A stretch of 64,000 nt of DNA from Bifidobacterium crudilactis (GCF_000738005.1 NZ_JHAL01000001.1:369108-433107); one strand, 5' to 3'. Shown: positions 36,135 to 45,827, counted from the stretch's first letter. Numbers and translations: made by a program. Notes: generated by a model not told the origin, from the letters alone.

Positions 36135-37949
36135 ATGGGCCATGCCGTAGAGAAGCTGCACGAACGCTTGTTGGCGATAAGCGGCGTTGACGACGATGGC
36201 GTGTATCGCGACGGTGCCAGCAAACGTGCCCGACGCAGCGAACTGGTGCTCGGGTCGCTGAAACGGTTGTGGGATGAGGCGCTTGCCTCGCTGGATTTCG
36301 AGGTGCCGACGCGGGGCGTGGGGCTGGCTGCGGTGGGTTCACTCGCGAGGGGTCAGATGGGGCCGAATTCTGATCTTGATCTGGTGCTGATGGTCGAAGA
36401 CCGGTCGTTGAAGCAGGAACAGCTCGCGCAGCTGGCGGATAAGCTGTGGTATCCGCTGTGGGATTCCGGACTCGACCTGGATCATTCGGTGAGAACGCGT
36501 TCTCAATGCGAATCCGTGACCGACCACGACCTGCCGGCCGCAATGGGTTGGCTTGATGTCAAGCCGATCGCCGGGGATGTGGACCTCATCGGCCATACGG
36601 CGACCTCGATTCTGGAGCGGTGGCGCAAGGCTGCACGAAAACGGCTGCCTGAACTCACGGAATCCGCCGATTCGAGGCTGAAGCAATTCGGGAGGTTGCC
36701 CTATATCAACCAGCCGGATATCAAGGAGGCCCGTGGAGGACTGCGGGATTCGACCCTTATCGCTTCCTTGGCGGCGTCCTGGCTGTCGGATCGTCCGCAC
36801 GGGCAGTACGATTCGGCGCTTGAACGGCTGCTGGACGTCCGTGACTGCATTCATCTGGCGAGCAGGAAAGACAGCAATCTGCTTCTGCCGCAGTATCAGG
36901 CACCGGTTGCCGAGATGCTCGGCCTCGCCGACCCCACGCTGCCCGAGGAGGAGCGTCAGGCCCGCTCGATCGAGGACCTGCAGACGCTGCTGGCAAGTTT
37001 GGGCAGGCGCATAGCCTTCGCCTTGGATGCCACCACATCGCGGGCCCAGCATTCGCTGACTCACGAACGCCCACGATTCGCCTTCTTCCAGGGCCGGCGT
37101 GAGGCTCCGCGCTTCGACGTCATCGCTCCTGGTGTGGCAAGGCACGAAAGGGAGGTGGTTCTGGCTCCTGGTGTGGAACCCGCCAAGGACCAGTATCTGC
37201 CTCTGCGTGTGGCCGTCGCATCCGCCGAGTTCGGATTGCCGATAGCCAACTCGACCTTGATTAATCTCGGCAGATCGCCGATTCGCGATTCCGTCTGGGA
37301 TGAGGAATCCAGAGCGTTGTTCATACGTCTGCTTTCATGCAGCGACGAGCTTATCCGTGTTTGGGAGGAAATCGATTACGTCGGCATCCCGGGGCGGTGG
37401 ATTCCGGAATGGCTTGGCGTGCGCAACCGCCCCAGTGCTTCTGCGGCGCACCGCTACACCATCGACAGACATATGGTCGAGGTCACGGCGCGGCTCGACG
37501 AGCGGGCTCCTGGTGGTTCCAGGTACGATACGGAGCATCTTCAGGCCTTGTTGCTCGCCGGAATCCTGCATGATATCGGCAAGCGCCCCGGTGTTCGGGA
37601 CCACGCTGTCGAAGGCGCCCGGCATGTGCCGGTGATTCTTCGCAGGATGGGATACGCGGAGTCGGTGGTCGGCATGGCGACGATTCTGGTTCGGGAACAT
37701 CTCACCCTTTCGGACTATGCCACCGGGAAGGACCCCTATGACCCTGCCGTGGTGCAATCGCTTTCGGAACATCTGGAAGGCGATGTGCTGCTGCTAGATA
37801 TGCTCTTCGACCTGACCAAGGCCGACGGTTCATCCCTGGGGGCCACCGCCTCCGAAGCCATCACCAAACGCTACGGCTGGTCGAAATGGCGTGAACAGCT
37901 CGTCACCACCATGTATGCGGCCACCAGAAGCCATATGCTCGGTCGGTAA
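36135..37949 (+). CDS. glnD: [Protein-PII] nucleotidyltransferase GlnD, without ACT domains
   Basis: About 604 residues. The nucleotidyltransferase motif GSLARGQMGPNSDLDLVL is at about 68-85, with DIKEARGGLRDS further on. The HD domain HDIGKRPGVRDHAVEGARHV begins near 478. The protein ends shortly after this domain, so the two C-terminal ACT repeats that sense glutamine in the ~800-890-residue enzymes are missing. It modifies and demodifies PII; actinobacterial GlnD attaches AMP. The ATG at 36135 follows GGAGG by 8 bases. The stop codon lies in an AACTGCA hairpin half-site. Confidence 0.88.
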   Translation: MGHAVEKLHERLLAISGVDDDGVYRDGASKRARRSELVLGSLKRLWDEALASLDFEVPTRGVGLAAVGSLARGQMGPNSDLDLVLMVEDRSLKQEQLAQLADKLWYPLWDSGLDLDHSVRTRSQCESVTDHDLPAAMGWLDVKPIAGDVDLIGHTATSILERWRKAARKRLPELTESADSRLKQFGRLPYINQPDIKEARGGLRDSTLIASLAASWLSDRPHGQYDSALERLLDVRDCIHLASRKDSNLLLPQYQAPVAEMLGLADPTLPEEERQARSIEDLQTLLASLGRRIAFALDATTSRAQHSLTHERPRFAFFQGRREAPRFDVIAPGVARHEREVVLAPGVEPAKDQYLPLRVAVASAEFGLPIANSTLINLGRSPIRDSVWDEESRALFIRLLSCSDELIRVWEEIDYVGIPGRWIPEWLGVRNRPSASAAHRYTIDRHMVEVTARLDERAPGGSRYDTEHLQALLLAGILHDIGKRPGVRDHAVEGARHVPVILRRMGYAESVVGMATILVREHLTLSDYATGKDPYDPAVVQSLSEHLEGDVLLLDMLFDLTKADGSSLGATASEAITKRYGWSKWREQLVTTMYAATRSHMLGR

Positions 37950-37981
37950 CTGCATCAACAGGACAGCACAACAGCCATCCG

Positions 37982-38060
37982 ATACGATAACTGCACTAAA
38001 AGGACAGCAATGTGGTAATAATTTCTCCGAAAAGCTGTCCTTTTAGTGCAGTTATCGTAT
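37982..38060. repeat. GATAACTGCA hairpin element, copy 2 (perfect arms)
   Basis: Arms 37982-38008 and 38034-38060 are a perfect 27-bp inverted repeat with a 25-nt loop. Core arm sequence: GATAACTGCACTAAAAGG, then ACAGC. A degenerate half-copy (TAACTGCATCAACAGGACAG) begins at 37947 on the glnD stop codon. It lies between glnD and the converging MATE gene. Confidence 0.9.
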
Positions 38061-38095
38061 TTCGGCCTTACACGCCAAAATGAGAAGTGCCGCTT

Positions 38096-39430
38096 TCAGA
38101 CCTTGGCTATCGCCCTTTCAATCCAGATGTCGCTGCGCACGCGTAGTCCGTTGCATATGGCTCGAACCCCGATGAACACCACGCTGATGAGTGCCCACAG
38201 CATGCCGATGCGCCAGATGTCATCGGGCCAGGGCACGGCTGCCGCCGCCCACAGCGTCAACAGATATACCGCAGCGGTGAGCGTGCAGGAGTAGGCCAGA
38301 AATCGATAGTCCTCGGCGCCGATAAGAATGCCGTCCAGAGCCCACATCCATCCGGCGAGGGGCAGGAATACGGCCTGCACAATCATGCCGACGGTAATCA
38401 GCATTTGCACGTGCGGACTGGCGCTGAACAGCGGCGATGCGATGAGTCCCAGAACGACCATGCCCACCCCGATGAGGATACCGGCGAGGAAGCCGGCGCG
38501 GGCCGCCTCGCGGGTCATGTGGCGCGCCTCGTCCCTGTCTCTGGCTCCGATGGATGTCGCCACCAGGGCCTGCCCGGCGATGCCAATGGCGTCGAGCATA
38601 TTCAATGCGAAGTTCCAGGTGGAGTTGACCGCCTGGTATGCGGCCAGCACCTGTTCTCCCATATGCGTGGCCAATACGACGGTCATCACCATGGAGAGGC
38701 GCAGAGCCAGTGTGCGTATGAAAAGCGGGAATCCGTCTCCTGCGCTTGATGCGATGCCTTCCAATCGGGGCTTCCAGCTTGCGCCGAATTTCCTGGCCCA
38801 GACCAAGGCGGGGATGGCGAGCATGATGCCCATGACCCATTGGGCTATGAGCGTCGCTATGCCCGAACCGACGATGCCCCAGTGGAACACCAGGACGAAG
38901 AGGAGGTCGAGGACGGTATTGACCACAGCGCCCACGATGGCGGCGACGAGAGTGATGCGCACTTTGCGCATGCCGCGGAAAATGCCGTTGGCGGCATAGA
39001 CGATCAGCATTCCCGGCAGACCGAAAATGATGGCTTGCAGATACAGCTCGGCCTGAACGAGCACCTGCCCGCGCGCTCCCATCAGTGCACAGAGCTCGCC
39101 TCCGAAGAAGAACAGCAGCAGGGATGCCGCCGTGCCGATAATCAGAGCCAGCCACATGCCGTCGATGCCCGCTTCGATGCCACGGCGTTTATGACCTGCA
39201 CCCATAAGTGCGGCAACCTGCGAGGTCGTGTTGTACGCGAGGAATACGCACAGGCCGACCGTGGTCAGCAGGATGGTGGAACCGATGGACAGACCGGCGA
39301 GAGATGCGTCGCCGATGTGCCCGACCACGGCGGTGTCTATGAGGATGAATGCGGGTTCCGCGATCAGCTGGCCGAATGTGGGTATCGCCAGGGACAAAAT
39401 CGCATGCCCGGTCTCGCGTTTGTTGCTCAC
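38096..39430 (-). CDS. MATE family efflux transporter (DinF-like)
   Basis: 444 residues with twelve predicted membrane helices. ILSLAIPTFGQLIAEPAFILIDTAVVGHIG starts it, with the MATE-type LAGLSIGSTIL and SIGARDRDEARHMT segments later. It most likely exports cationic drugs or metabolites using an ion gradient. The substrate is not readable from sequence. The gene stands alone and converges with glnD; the region upstream, towards dnaB, holds a DnaA-box cluster. Confidence 0.87.
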   Translation of the reverse strand: MSNKRETGHAILSLAIPTFGQLIAEPAFILIDTAVVGHIGDASLAGLSIGSTILLTTVGLCVFLAYNTTSQVAALMGAGHKRRGIEAGIDGMWLALIIGTAASLLLFFFGGELCALMGARGQVLVQAELYLQAIIFGLPGMLIVYAANGIFRGMRKVRITLVAAIVGAVVNTVLDLLFVLVFHWGIVGSGIATLIAQWVMGIMLAIPALVWARKFGASWKPRLEGIASSAGDGFPLFIRTLALRLSMVMTVVLATHMGEQVLAAYQAVNSTWNFALNMLDAIGIAGQALVATSIGARDRDEARHMTREAARAGFLAGILIGVGMVVLGLIASPLFSASPHVQMLITVGMIVQAVFLPLAGWMWALDGILIGAEDYRFLAYSCTLTAAVYLLTLWAAAAVPWPDDIWRIGMLWALISVVFIGVRAICNGLRVRSDIWIERAIAKV

Positions 39431-39665
39431 TGCGCCTTCTTCCGCGATGCTGCGTGAATTGTCTGTCCTGTGCGTTGCTGCGGGTTCAGGCTATCAGCAC
39501 CTTGAATTCAGGGAAGACGATGTTTCGAGCTTTGAGGAAGGGACTGTCGGACTGTGAGGGATATCACGCCTCAGACGTCGGCGAACGCAGGGTAAACGAC
39601 CTGTGACGGCAAAGCTAATAGCACATGAATCAGGTTTTGGAAATCGTACAAATGTTCACGAGGGT

Positions 39666-39784
39666 CTATCCCCAAGCTATGCACAGAGTTATACCCATCG
39701 TGTGGATAACTCTGGGGATTATCCCCCTGAACACGCCTACGATGTGGATAACTTGTTTTTTCTGTCCACAAGGGGTGTGGATAG
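39666..39784. promoter_or_regulatory. DnaA-box cluster upstream of dnaB
   Basis: Two perfect boxes TGTGGATAA at 39701-39709 and 39743-39751, and TGTGGATAG with one mismatch at 39776-39784. TTATACCCA (39689-39697), CTATCCCCA (39666-39674), TTATCCCCC (39719-39727) and CTGTCCACA (39762-39770) match less well. Seven candidates within 120 bases are far denser than chance. They lie 44 bases ahead of dnaB. No dnaA, rpmH or dnaN is in the window, so it is not shown to be oriC. The gap 39431-39827 holds no gene. Confidence 0.65.
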
Positions 39785-39827
39785 TCCATGTCGTCAACTG
39801 ACAAGGGGCGAACGTAGAATCTAAACC

Positions 39828-41279
39828 ATGAATTCCGAGGACTTCCCTGATTTTTCGCGCTCCGAGCAAGCAGGAGGCCGCAAACAAGGCTCACACCAAG
39901 GCCGAGCATCCGGCGGAGCGGGCGCATTGTCCGGCGATGCACTGTTCGACCGTGTTCCGCCACATGACGATGAGGCCGAGATGGCCGTTCTCGGTGGCAT
40001 GCTGATGAGCAAGGACGCCATCGGCGAAGTCAGCCAGCTTATCGACGTATCCGACTTCTACCAACCGAAGAACCAGACGATCTACGATGCGGTTATCACC
40101 CTGTTCTCCGCATCGCAGCCCGTCGACGCCGTGCTGGTCGCCAACGCCCTGCTCAAGGACGGTGACCTGGAGAAGGTCGGAGGCACCGATTATCTGCATT
40201 CCCTCGTCGCATCTGTCCCAACCGCGGCGAACGCCACCTACTACGCCGATATCGTCCATCAACGGGCCATCCTGCGCAACGTGATTGCTGCAGGTACCAA
40301 AATCGCCCAGCTCGGCTATTCCGCCGAGGGCTCGCAGGCCGAAGACGTGGTCAATCTCGCACAGGCCGAGATATACGAGGTCAGTTCAGGTAAGGTCCGA
40401 CAGGATTATCAGGCGATAGGGCCGGTTGTCCATGATGCCTTGGACCAGTTGGACAAGCTGCAGAACGGAGACCTCGAACGAGGCGTGCCCACCGGATTCA
40501 AGGACATCGACGATGTGACGCAGGGCTTGCAACCGGGGCAGATGATCGTGGTCGCGGGGCGCCCCGCGATGGGCAAATCCACCCTAGGCATCGATTTCGC
40601 TCGTTCGGCTGCCTTGCACCATCACGATGCCGCGGTCGTGTTCTCGCTGGAGATGAGCAAAACCGAGCTGGCGCAGCGCATCATTTCGGCCGAGACGAAC
40701 ATTCCGCTGGTGGCATTGCGCAGGGCGGACGACATCACGCCCGAGCGTTGGAACACCCTGAACAACTTCTGGAACAAACTGGATGATGCCCCGCTGTTCA
40801 TCGATGACTCCCCGAATATGAGCCTTATGGAGATTCGGGCAAAATGCCGCCGTCTCAAACAGACCGACGACCTCAAACTCGTGGTTATCGACTACCTGCA
40901 GCTGATGAGCTCGGGCAAACAGATAGAGTCGCGACAGCAGGAGGTCTCGGAGTTCTCGCGAGCTCTGAAACTGCTGGCGAAGGAACTGGAACTCCCCGTG
41001 GTCGCTTTGAGCCAGTTGAACCGTGGTCCTGAAATGCGCAACGACCGCAAGCCCATGCTGTCGGATTTGCGCGAATCCGGTTCCATCGAGCAGGACGCCG
41101 ATGTGGTGATGCTGGTGCACAGACCCGATTTCTACGACAAAGAGGACAGACCCGGCGAGGCGGACATCATTATGGCCAAGCACCGCAACGGTCCCACGGA
41201 CACCTTCCATCTGGCATTCCTGGGAGCGACCTCCAAGTTCAAGGACATGCCGCAGGACTACCAACAGGCGGGGGTATGA
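39828..41279 (+). CDS. dnaB: Replicative DNA helicase
   Basis: 483 residues. The N-terminal domain (VPPHDDEAEMAVLGGMLM) is followed by the RecA-like ATPase with Walker A AGRPAMGKST near 243-252 and LVVIDYLQLMSSG as Walker B. LSQLNRGPEMRNDRKPMLSDLRESGSIEQDADVV is the C-terminal signature. No intein interrupts it. The first ~30 residues are Ser/Gly-rich. It unwinds DNA at the fork as a hexamer. The DnaA-box cluster upstream may link its expression to initiation control. Confidence 0.96.
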   Translation: MNSEDFPDFSRSEQAGGRKQGSHQGRASGGAGALSGDALFDRVPPHDDEAEMAVLGGMLMSKDAIGEVSQLIDVSDFYQPKNQTIYDAVITLFSASQPVDAVLVANALLKDGDLEKVGGTDYLHSLVASVPTAANATYYADIVHQRAILRNVIAAGTKIAQLGYSAEGSQAEDVVNLAQAEIYEVSSGKVRQDYQAIGPVVHDALDQLDKLQNGDLERGVPTGFKDIDDVTQGLQPGQMIVVAGRPAMGKSTLGIDFARSAALHHHDAAVVFSLEMSKTELAQRIISAETNIPLVALRRADDITPERWNTLNNFWNKLDDAPLFIDDSPNMSLMEIRAKCRRLKQTDDLKLVVIDYLQLMSSGKQIESRQQEVSEFSRALKLLAKELELPVVALSQLNRGPEMRNDRKPMLSDLRESGSIEQDADVVMLVHRPDFYDKEDRPGEADIIMAKHRNGPTDTFHLAFLGATSKFKDMPQDYQQAGV

Positions 41280-41280
41280 G

Positions 41281-42771
41281 ATGTCCGTTCAAGACCAGCA
41301 GCACGAGCGCGCGAACAACGAGAAACCGTGGTATTCCCCGACGATTCCACTCGTAGGCAAAGGCATCCGCCTGCTGTCCCGCCTGACCAGGCACGGCGGC
41401 AGCGCATTCCCCGGGAAGGTCATCGAAGCTCTGGACCCGGGATTTCTCGCCCGTTCACTGGCGCAGCTTCCTCTGGGGGTCGTTCTGGTCTCCGGTACCA
41501 ACGGCAAAACCACCACGACGCGTATGGTCGCTTCAATGTTGGGTGACCAGGGCTTGAAGGTATTCACCAATCCCACCGGTTCGAATTTCACCAGAGGGGT
41601 GGTATCGGCGTTGCTGGGCTCGGTGAACGCCGCAGGCAAGCTGAATGCCGACATCGCCGTCCTGGAGCTTGACGAGGCCTATGCGGTGCATTTCGTCAAA
41701 CAGGTCAAACCGCGATTCTCACTGTTGCTGAACGTGATGCGTGACCAGCTCGACCGTTTCGGAGAAATCGACAACACCGCCCGTCTGCTCAGCCACGTCG
41801 CCGAATCCACCACGGGCACCGTGGTGCTGAACCGCGAGGACCGACGTATCGCGGCTTTGGCACAATGCGTTCCGGAAGACACCTCCGTACGATATTTCGG
41901 GCTGAGCGAGGCATTGAAGGACGCGTTCCCCTCCGATGACGACATGCACGCGGATGACACATCCACGCAGACACCCGCAAGGGCGGAGCATGCCGAAGAT
42001 GATGACGATTCCGCTCAGTCGAGCAAACAGAACCCAACGGCCGTAGGCTCCCGTCAGTCCTCATCGCACTCCATCGAAGTCTCCGCCGGTAGTCTGCTGC
42101 TCCCCATGGGTACGCCCGTGGCCGATGTGACCTTGGTGTCGGTGGGGAAACAGTACGCGCAGTTCGAGATGGACGGCGTGACGCGTGGCACCTCGGTCAA
42201 ACTGGAAGGGCTGTACAACCTCTTCAACGCCGCGGCCGCCCTTACCGTGGTGCGCGCGGTGCAGCGCTCTTCGGGCACGGAGCATGAAGCAGACGACGAC
42301 AGCCTGCTCTCATCGCTATCCGGTGTGACGCCGGCCTTCGGACGAGGCGAAGTGATTGACTACCGTGGCGTGCCTGTGGAGCTCGTGCTGGTAAAGAACC
42401 CGATGGGATTCCGACTGGCCTTGCAATCCTTCGACCCCCAAGGCTGCGACACGATGGTGGTCATCAACGATGAATTCGCCGACGGCCGGGATATGAGCTG
42501 GCTCTGGGATGTCGATTTCACCTCGCTGCGAGCCGAAGGCGTCGCGATGGTCTCGGGTGTTCGCGCCTGGGATATGGCGCTGCGTCTGGAATACGATGAG
42601 GTTCCCGTCTCCGGCGTGGAAACGAATCCCGCTCACGCCCTGGATGCTTTTCTGGCAGGGAATCAGGACTCCCCACAGGGGCCGAAGAGAATCTATTGCA
42701 CCTATACCGCCATGTTGAAGATTCGTTCCGCACTCGCTCATCTGACCAAGGTCGCTGACGCAGGCGTCTGA
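41281..42771 (+). CDS. murT: Lipid II isoglutaminyl synthase subunit MurT, lacking the Cys4 zinc ribbon
   Basis: 496 residues, a Mur-ligase-like protein. The ATP loop GTNGKTTTTRM is at about 73-83, LELDEAYAVHFVKQ and LLNVMRDQLDRFGEI follow, and the C-terminal DUF1727 part contains LVKNPMGFRLAL and NDEFADGRDMSWLWDVD. With GatD it amidates the alpha-carboxyl of D-glutamate in lipid II. The segment near residues 215-260, where known MurT proteins carry two CxxC pairs for zinc, is here an Asp/Ser/Gln-rich stretch with no such pairs. It starts two bases after dnaB. Confidence 0.9.
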   Translation: MSVQDQQHERANNEKPWYSPTIPLVGKGIRLLSRLTRHGGSAFPGKVIEALDPGFLARSLAQLPLGVVLVSGTNGKTTTTRMVASMLGDQGLKVFTNPTGSNFTRGVVSALLGSVNAAGKLNADIAVLELDEAYAVHFVKQVKPRFSLLLNVMRDQLDRFGEIDNTARLLSHVAESTTGTVVLNREDRRIAALAQCVPEDTSVRYFGLSEALKDAFPSDDDMHADDTSTQTPARAEHAEDDDDSAQSSKQNPTAVGSRQSSSHSIEVSAGSLLLPMGTPVADVTLVSVGKQYAQFEMDGVTRGTSVKLEGLYNLFNAAAALTVVRAVQRSSGTEHEADDDSLLSSLSGVTPAFGRGEVIDYRGVPVELVLVKNPMGFRLALQSFDPQGCDTMVVINDEFADGRDMSWLWDVDFTSLRAEGVAMVSGVRAWDMALRLEYDEVPVSGVETNPAHALDAFLAGNQDSPQGPKRIYCTYTAMLKIRSALAHLTKVADAGV

Positions 42772-42880
42772 TTGGGCTCTGACGCAGTGAGCTGGGCGGG
42801 TGGCTTCGCGCTGTGGCGACGGGGCTATGCTGGTGTGAATGCCGAAGAGACGGAAATCGGATGGTGAATAGGAGGTCGTG

Positions 42881-43630
42881 ATGGACAGGCGCATCGATGT
42901 GCTGTCGCTGTATCCGAAGGATATGAATATCTATGGTGATTCCGGCAACGTGCTCTCCATACGCCGTCGACTGGAGCTTTTCGGATACCACGTGCAGCTG
43001 CACGCCTACAACCAGGACGACGAATGGCCCGAACATGTGGACCTCGTTCTCGGCGGAGGCGGCCAGGACCAGGGGCAACGCAAAATCATCCGAGACCTGT
43101 TCAAACGCGCGGATGCCATCAGGGCTCTGGCGAACGACGGCGTCCCGATGCTGATGATTTGCGGAATGTACCAGCTCTTCGGCGACTATTTCGAAACCAT
43201 CGACGGAGACCGACTGCCCGGCATCGGCATCCTGGGATTGCATACCATCGGTCAGGAAGAACGCCTGATAGGCAATCTGGTCGAACACTCGGAGGAGTTC
43301 GGCGACATCGTCGGTTATGAGAACCATTCCGGCAAGACCTTCCTGCATGAAGGCACCCGGCCGCTCGGCACCGTCGATAATCCGGGAACGGGAAACAATG
43401 GTTCCGACGGCACCGAAGGAGCCCGCATGAACCATGTCATCGGCACCTATATGCACGGTTCTCTGCTGCCGAAGAATCCTGAGATCACCGATTTCCTGAT
43501 TCGTGCGGCATGCCAGCATCGCTATGGAGAGTTCGCGGCGCAGTCCGATGCCTCTGCCCTCCAGGAGCTGAAAGGTCTTGATGACATCGCGTCGAAGGCC
43601 AGAGCGGTGGCGATGCAACGCCCCCGCTGA
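42881..43630 (+). CDS. gatD: Lipid II isoglutaminyl synthase subunit GatD (glutaminase)
   Basis: About 249 residues, a class I glutamine amidotransferase. The nucleophile is Cys94 in MLMICGMYQLFGDYF, at the same position as in characterised GatD, and the catalytic His lies in GTYMHGSLLPKNP. It releases ammonia for MurT. The ATG at 42881 follows AGGAGG by 5 bases. It lies 109 bases after murT, close enough for one operon. Confidence 0.93.
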   Translation: MDRRIDVLSLYPKDMNIYGDSGNVLSIRRRLELFGYHVQLHAYNQDDEWPEHVDLVLGGGGQDQGQRKIIRDLFKRADAIRALANDGVPMLMICGMYQLFGDYFETIDGDRLPGIGILGLHTIGQEERLIGNLVEHSEEFGDIVGYENHSGKTFLHEGTRPLGTVDNPGTGNNGSDGTEGARMNHVIGTYMHGSLLPKNPEITDFLIRAACQHRYGEFAAQSDASALQELKGLDDIASKARAVAMQRPR

Positions 43631-43775
43631 CATCGTCAGCTGACGATATACGGTATGCCACCGGAATTACGCTCGAAATTCACTGCTGTAGAGTTGAAGG
43701 AAGGGTGCCACCGAAGGATGCATGCGGGTGTGACATGACGGTGGCCGGACAACATGCGGATACGAGGAGGTAATC

Positions 43776-44003
43776 ATGGCTGATTTCGATTTTGGTGAAG
43801 GTCTGCGCAAGGTGTTTCTCGCCGGTGTCGGCGCACTCGCCACAGGTGTCGAGAAGAGTCAGGAAATCGTCGACGAATTGGTGAAAAAGGGCGAAATCAC
43901 CGTCGAGCAGGGCAAACAGCTCAATACGGAGCTCAAGCGCAAAGCTCAGGAGCATGCATCCGGCGATGAGCATGACGGCGGAGAACACGCGGCACAGGCC
44001 TAG
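43776..44003 (+). CDS. Small phasin-like protein
   Basis: 75 residues, amphipathic and probably coiled: FGEGLRKVFLAGVGALATGVEKSQEIVDELVKKGEITVEQGKQLN, matching the phasin / polyhydroxyalkanoate-regulator-like family, followed by a charged tail. No PHA synthase is in the window, so a PHA role is doubtful. It precedes an ABC1/UbiB-like kinase by 42 bases, a pairing that suggests a shared membrane or lipid function (inference). Confidence 0.72.
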   Translation: MADFDFGEGLRKVFLAGVGALATGVEKSQEIVDELVKKGEITVEQGKQLNTELKRKAQEHASGDEHDGGEHAAQA

Positions 44004-44045
44004 CTCGAGACCAAGGCAGGCACGAGCGATACTGGTGATTCAGCG

Positions 44046-45827
44046 ATGACCTCTCAAGGGCATCGGGTTCCGAAGAACCCGACCGACGCATCTCAGGACC
44101 GTATGCAGCATGCTGCCGCGGTTCCCGGGTCATATCGCGCTTCCACGGTAGATGACGACATGCTCCGCACACAGACCATCGGACTGTTCGGCAGCAAAAC
44201 GCAGCAGACGAATCCGGATACGTACCATCTCACCGCTCTGGGCAAGATGCGGCGCCTGTGGCAGATAGCGAGAATCGCCACGCGCTTCGACGTTGTCAGA
44301 GGACTGACGCCGGTGACGATGCGACTGATGCTGGAGGCTCTTGGGCCGACCTTCGTGAAGGTCGGGCAGATTCTTTCGATGAGGTCCGAAATACTGCCGG
44401 ACGCCTTCTGCAAGGAACTATCGAAGCTTCGCGCGAACGCCGACCCGATGCCCTACCAGACAGTCGTCAACACTCTCGCACGGGAGTACGGGCGTCCTGT
44501 CGAGGAGGTGTTCTCGCGGATAGACCCGACTCCTCTGGGGTCGGCATCCCTCGCCCAGGTTCACCGGGCAAAACTCGTGAGCGGCGAAGACGTCGCCATC
44601 AAGGTGCAGCGTCCCGGCGTGCGTGAGATCATGGCTCAGGACATCGACATCATGCGTTCCTTCGCTAAGGTGGCGACCCGCTTCGCCCGAAGCGCACAGA
44701 TACTCGACCTCAAAGGTGTGGTCGAGGAGCTCTGGGAGACCTTCCAGACCGAAACCGATTTCATGATGGAGGCCCGTAATCTCGAGGACTTCCGGGATTT
44801 CTGCAAGGACTACGCCTACATCGACTGTCCGCGTCCATATATGGGGCTGTGCACGCAGCACGTGGTCGTCATGGATTACGTGGACGGAATCTCCGTCTCG
44901 CACCCCAAGGAACTGGTGAAGGCAGGATACGATCTCGAGGAAATCGGGATGAAACTGGTGGACAACTATGCCACCCAGGTGCTGGATGTGGGCTTCTTCC
45001 ATGCCGACCCTCATCCGGGGAACATTCTCATCGACGGCGGACGCATCGTGTTCATCGATTTGGGGATGACGGGCAGACTCGATTCGAGCACCCGTTCCGC
45101 TCTGCGGGATATGCTCTACGCCGTGGCGCGGCAGGACTCCCCATCGCTGGCGAACGCCCTGCTGCGTTTCGCCGGTTCGGACCAGCAGCGTGCCGACGAC
45201 TACTCATCACTGCTGGGCGATCTCGACGCCGTCATCGAACGTTTCGGCACCATCGCACTGGCGGAACTCAATATCGGCGAGTTCTTCAATGCGCTGATGC
45301 AACTGGCCCGCAGGCACGCGGTTGAGGTCCCCAGCACGGTGACCACCGTCGCACGCGGTCTCGTCACCTTGGAAGGCACCCTCGACGAGTTTCTCCCCTC
45401 GACGAATATGATTGCGATTATTTCGCAGCACATTCTGGCCTCGAAGACCACCGGCGAACGGGTCAAGGAGGAAACGAGCGCATTGCTCAATCAGGGCAAC
45501 CTGGCGTTGCATGGCCTGCTTGCCGCACTGGGCGAGACGAAGACCGCAACGAAGATGCTCACCCGAGGACAGACGAAAATCAACATCGAGCTGGTGGGGT
45601 CGGAGCAGCCGCTGCAGCAACTCTCCGATATGGTCAACCGGATTACGATGGCATTGATTGTCGTAGGTCTGTATGTGGGGTCGTCCATCGTGTATTTCGC
45701 GGGAATCAAGCCGGTCATATTCGGCATTCCGGTCATCGGGCTGATGGGCTACGTGGTGGCGTTCATCCTTTCCGTCTGGATTGTCTTCGACATCATGCGG
45801 AAGAACAGGGCGGTCAAACGTCACTGA
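44046..45827 (+). CDS. ABC1/AarF/UbiB family atypical kinase
   Basis: 593 residues. The family core is clear: LGPTFVKVGQILSMRSEILPDAFCKEL, PLGSASLAQVHRAKLVSGEDVAIKVQRPG (with the KxGQ and AAAS-like motifs), HADPHPGNILI and VFIDLGMTG. Two membrane helices end the protein. UbiB-like proteins are ATPases/kinases tied to quinone or other lipid handling. Bifidobacteria lack ubiquinone, so the substrate is unclear. The preceding phasin-like gene is probably co-transcribed. Confidence 0.88.
   Translation: MTSQGHRVPKNPTDASQDRMQHAAAVPGSYRASTVDDDMLRTQTIGLFGSKTQQTNPDTYHLTALGKMRRLWQIARIATRFDVVRGLTPVTMRLMLEALGPTFVKVGQILSMRSEILPDAFCKELSKLRANADPMPYQTVVNTLAREYGRPVEEVFSRIDPTPLGSASLAQVHRAKLVSGEDVAIKVQRPGVREIMAQDIDIMRSFAKVATRFARSAQILDLKGVVEELWETFQTETDFMMEARNLEDFRDFCKDYAYIDCPRPYMGLCTQHVVVMDYVDGISVSHPKELVKAGYDLEEIGMKLVDNYATQVLDVGFFHADPHPGNILIDGGRIVFIDLGMTGRLDSSTRSALRDMLYAVARQDSPSLANALLRFAGSDQQRADDYSSLLGDLDAVIERFGTIALAELNIGEFFNALMQLARRHAVEVPSTVTTVARGLVTLEGTLDEFLPSTNMIAIISQHILASKTTGERVKEETSALLNQGNLALHGLLAALGETKTATKMLTRGQTKINIELVGSEQPLQQLSDMVNRITMALIVVGLYVGSSIVYFAGIKPVIFGIPVIGLMGYVVAFILSVWIVFDIMRKNRAVKRH

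Noticed and set aside
39431..39827. oriC call for the DnaA-box region
   Set aside because: The boxes are real, but no dnaA, dnaN, rpmH or clear AT-rich unwinding region is nearby; it is reported as a DnaA-box cluster only.
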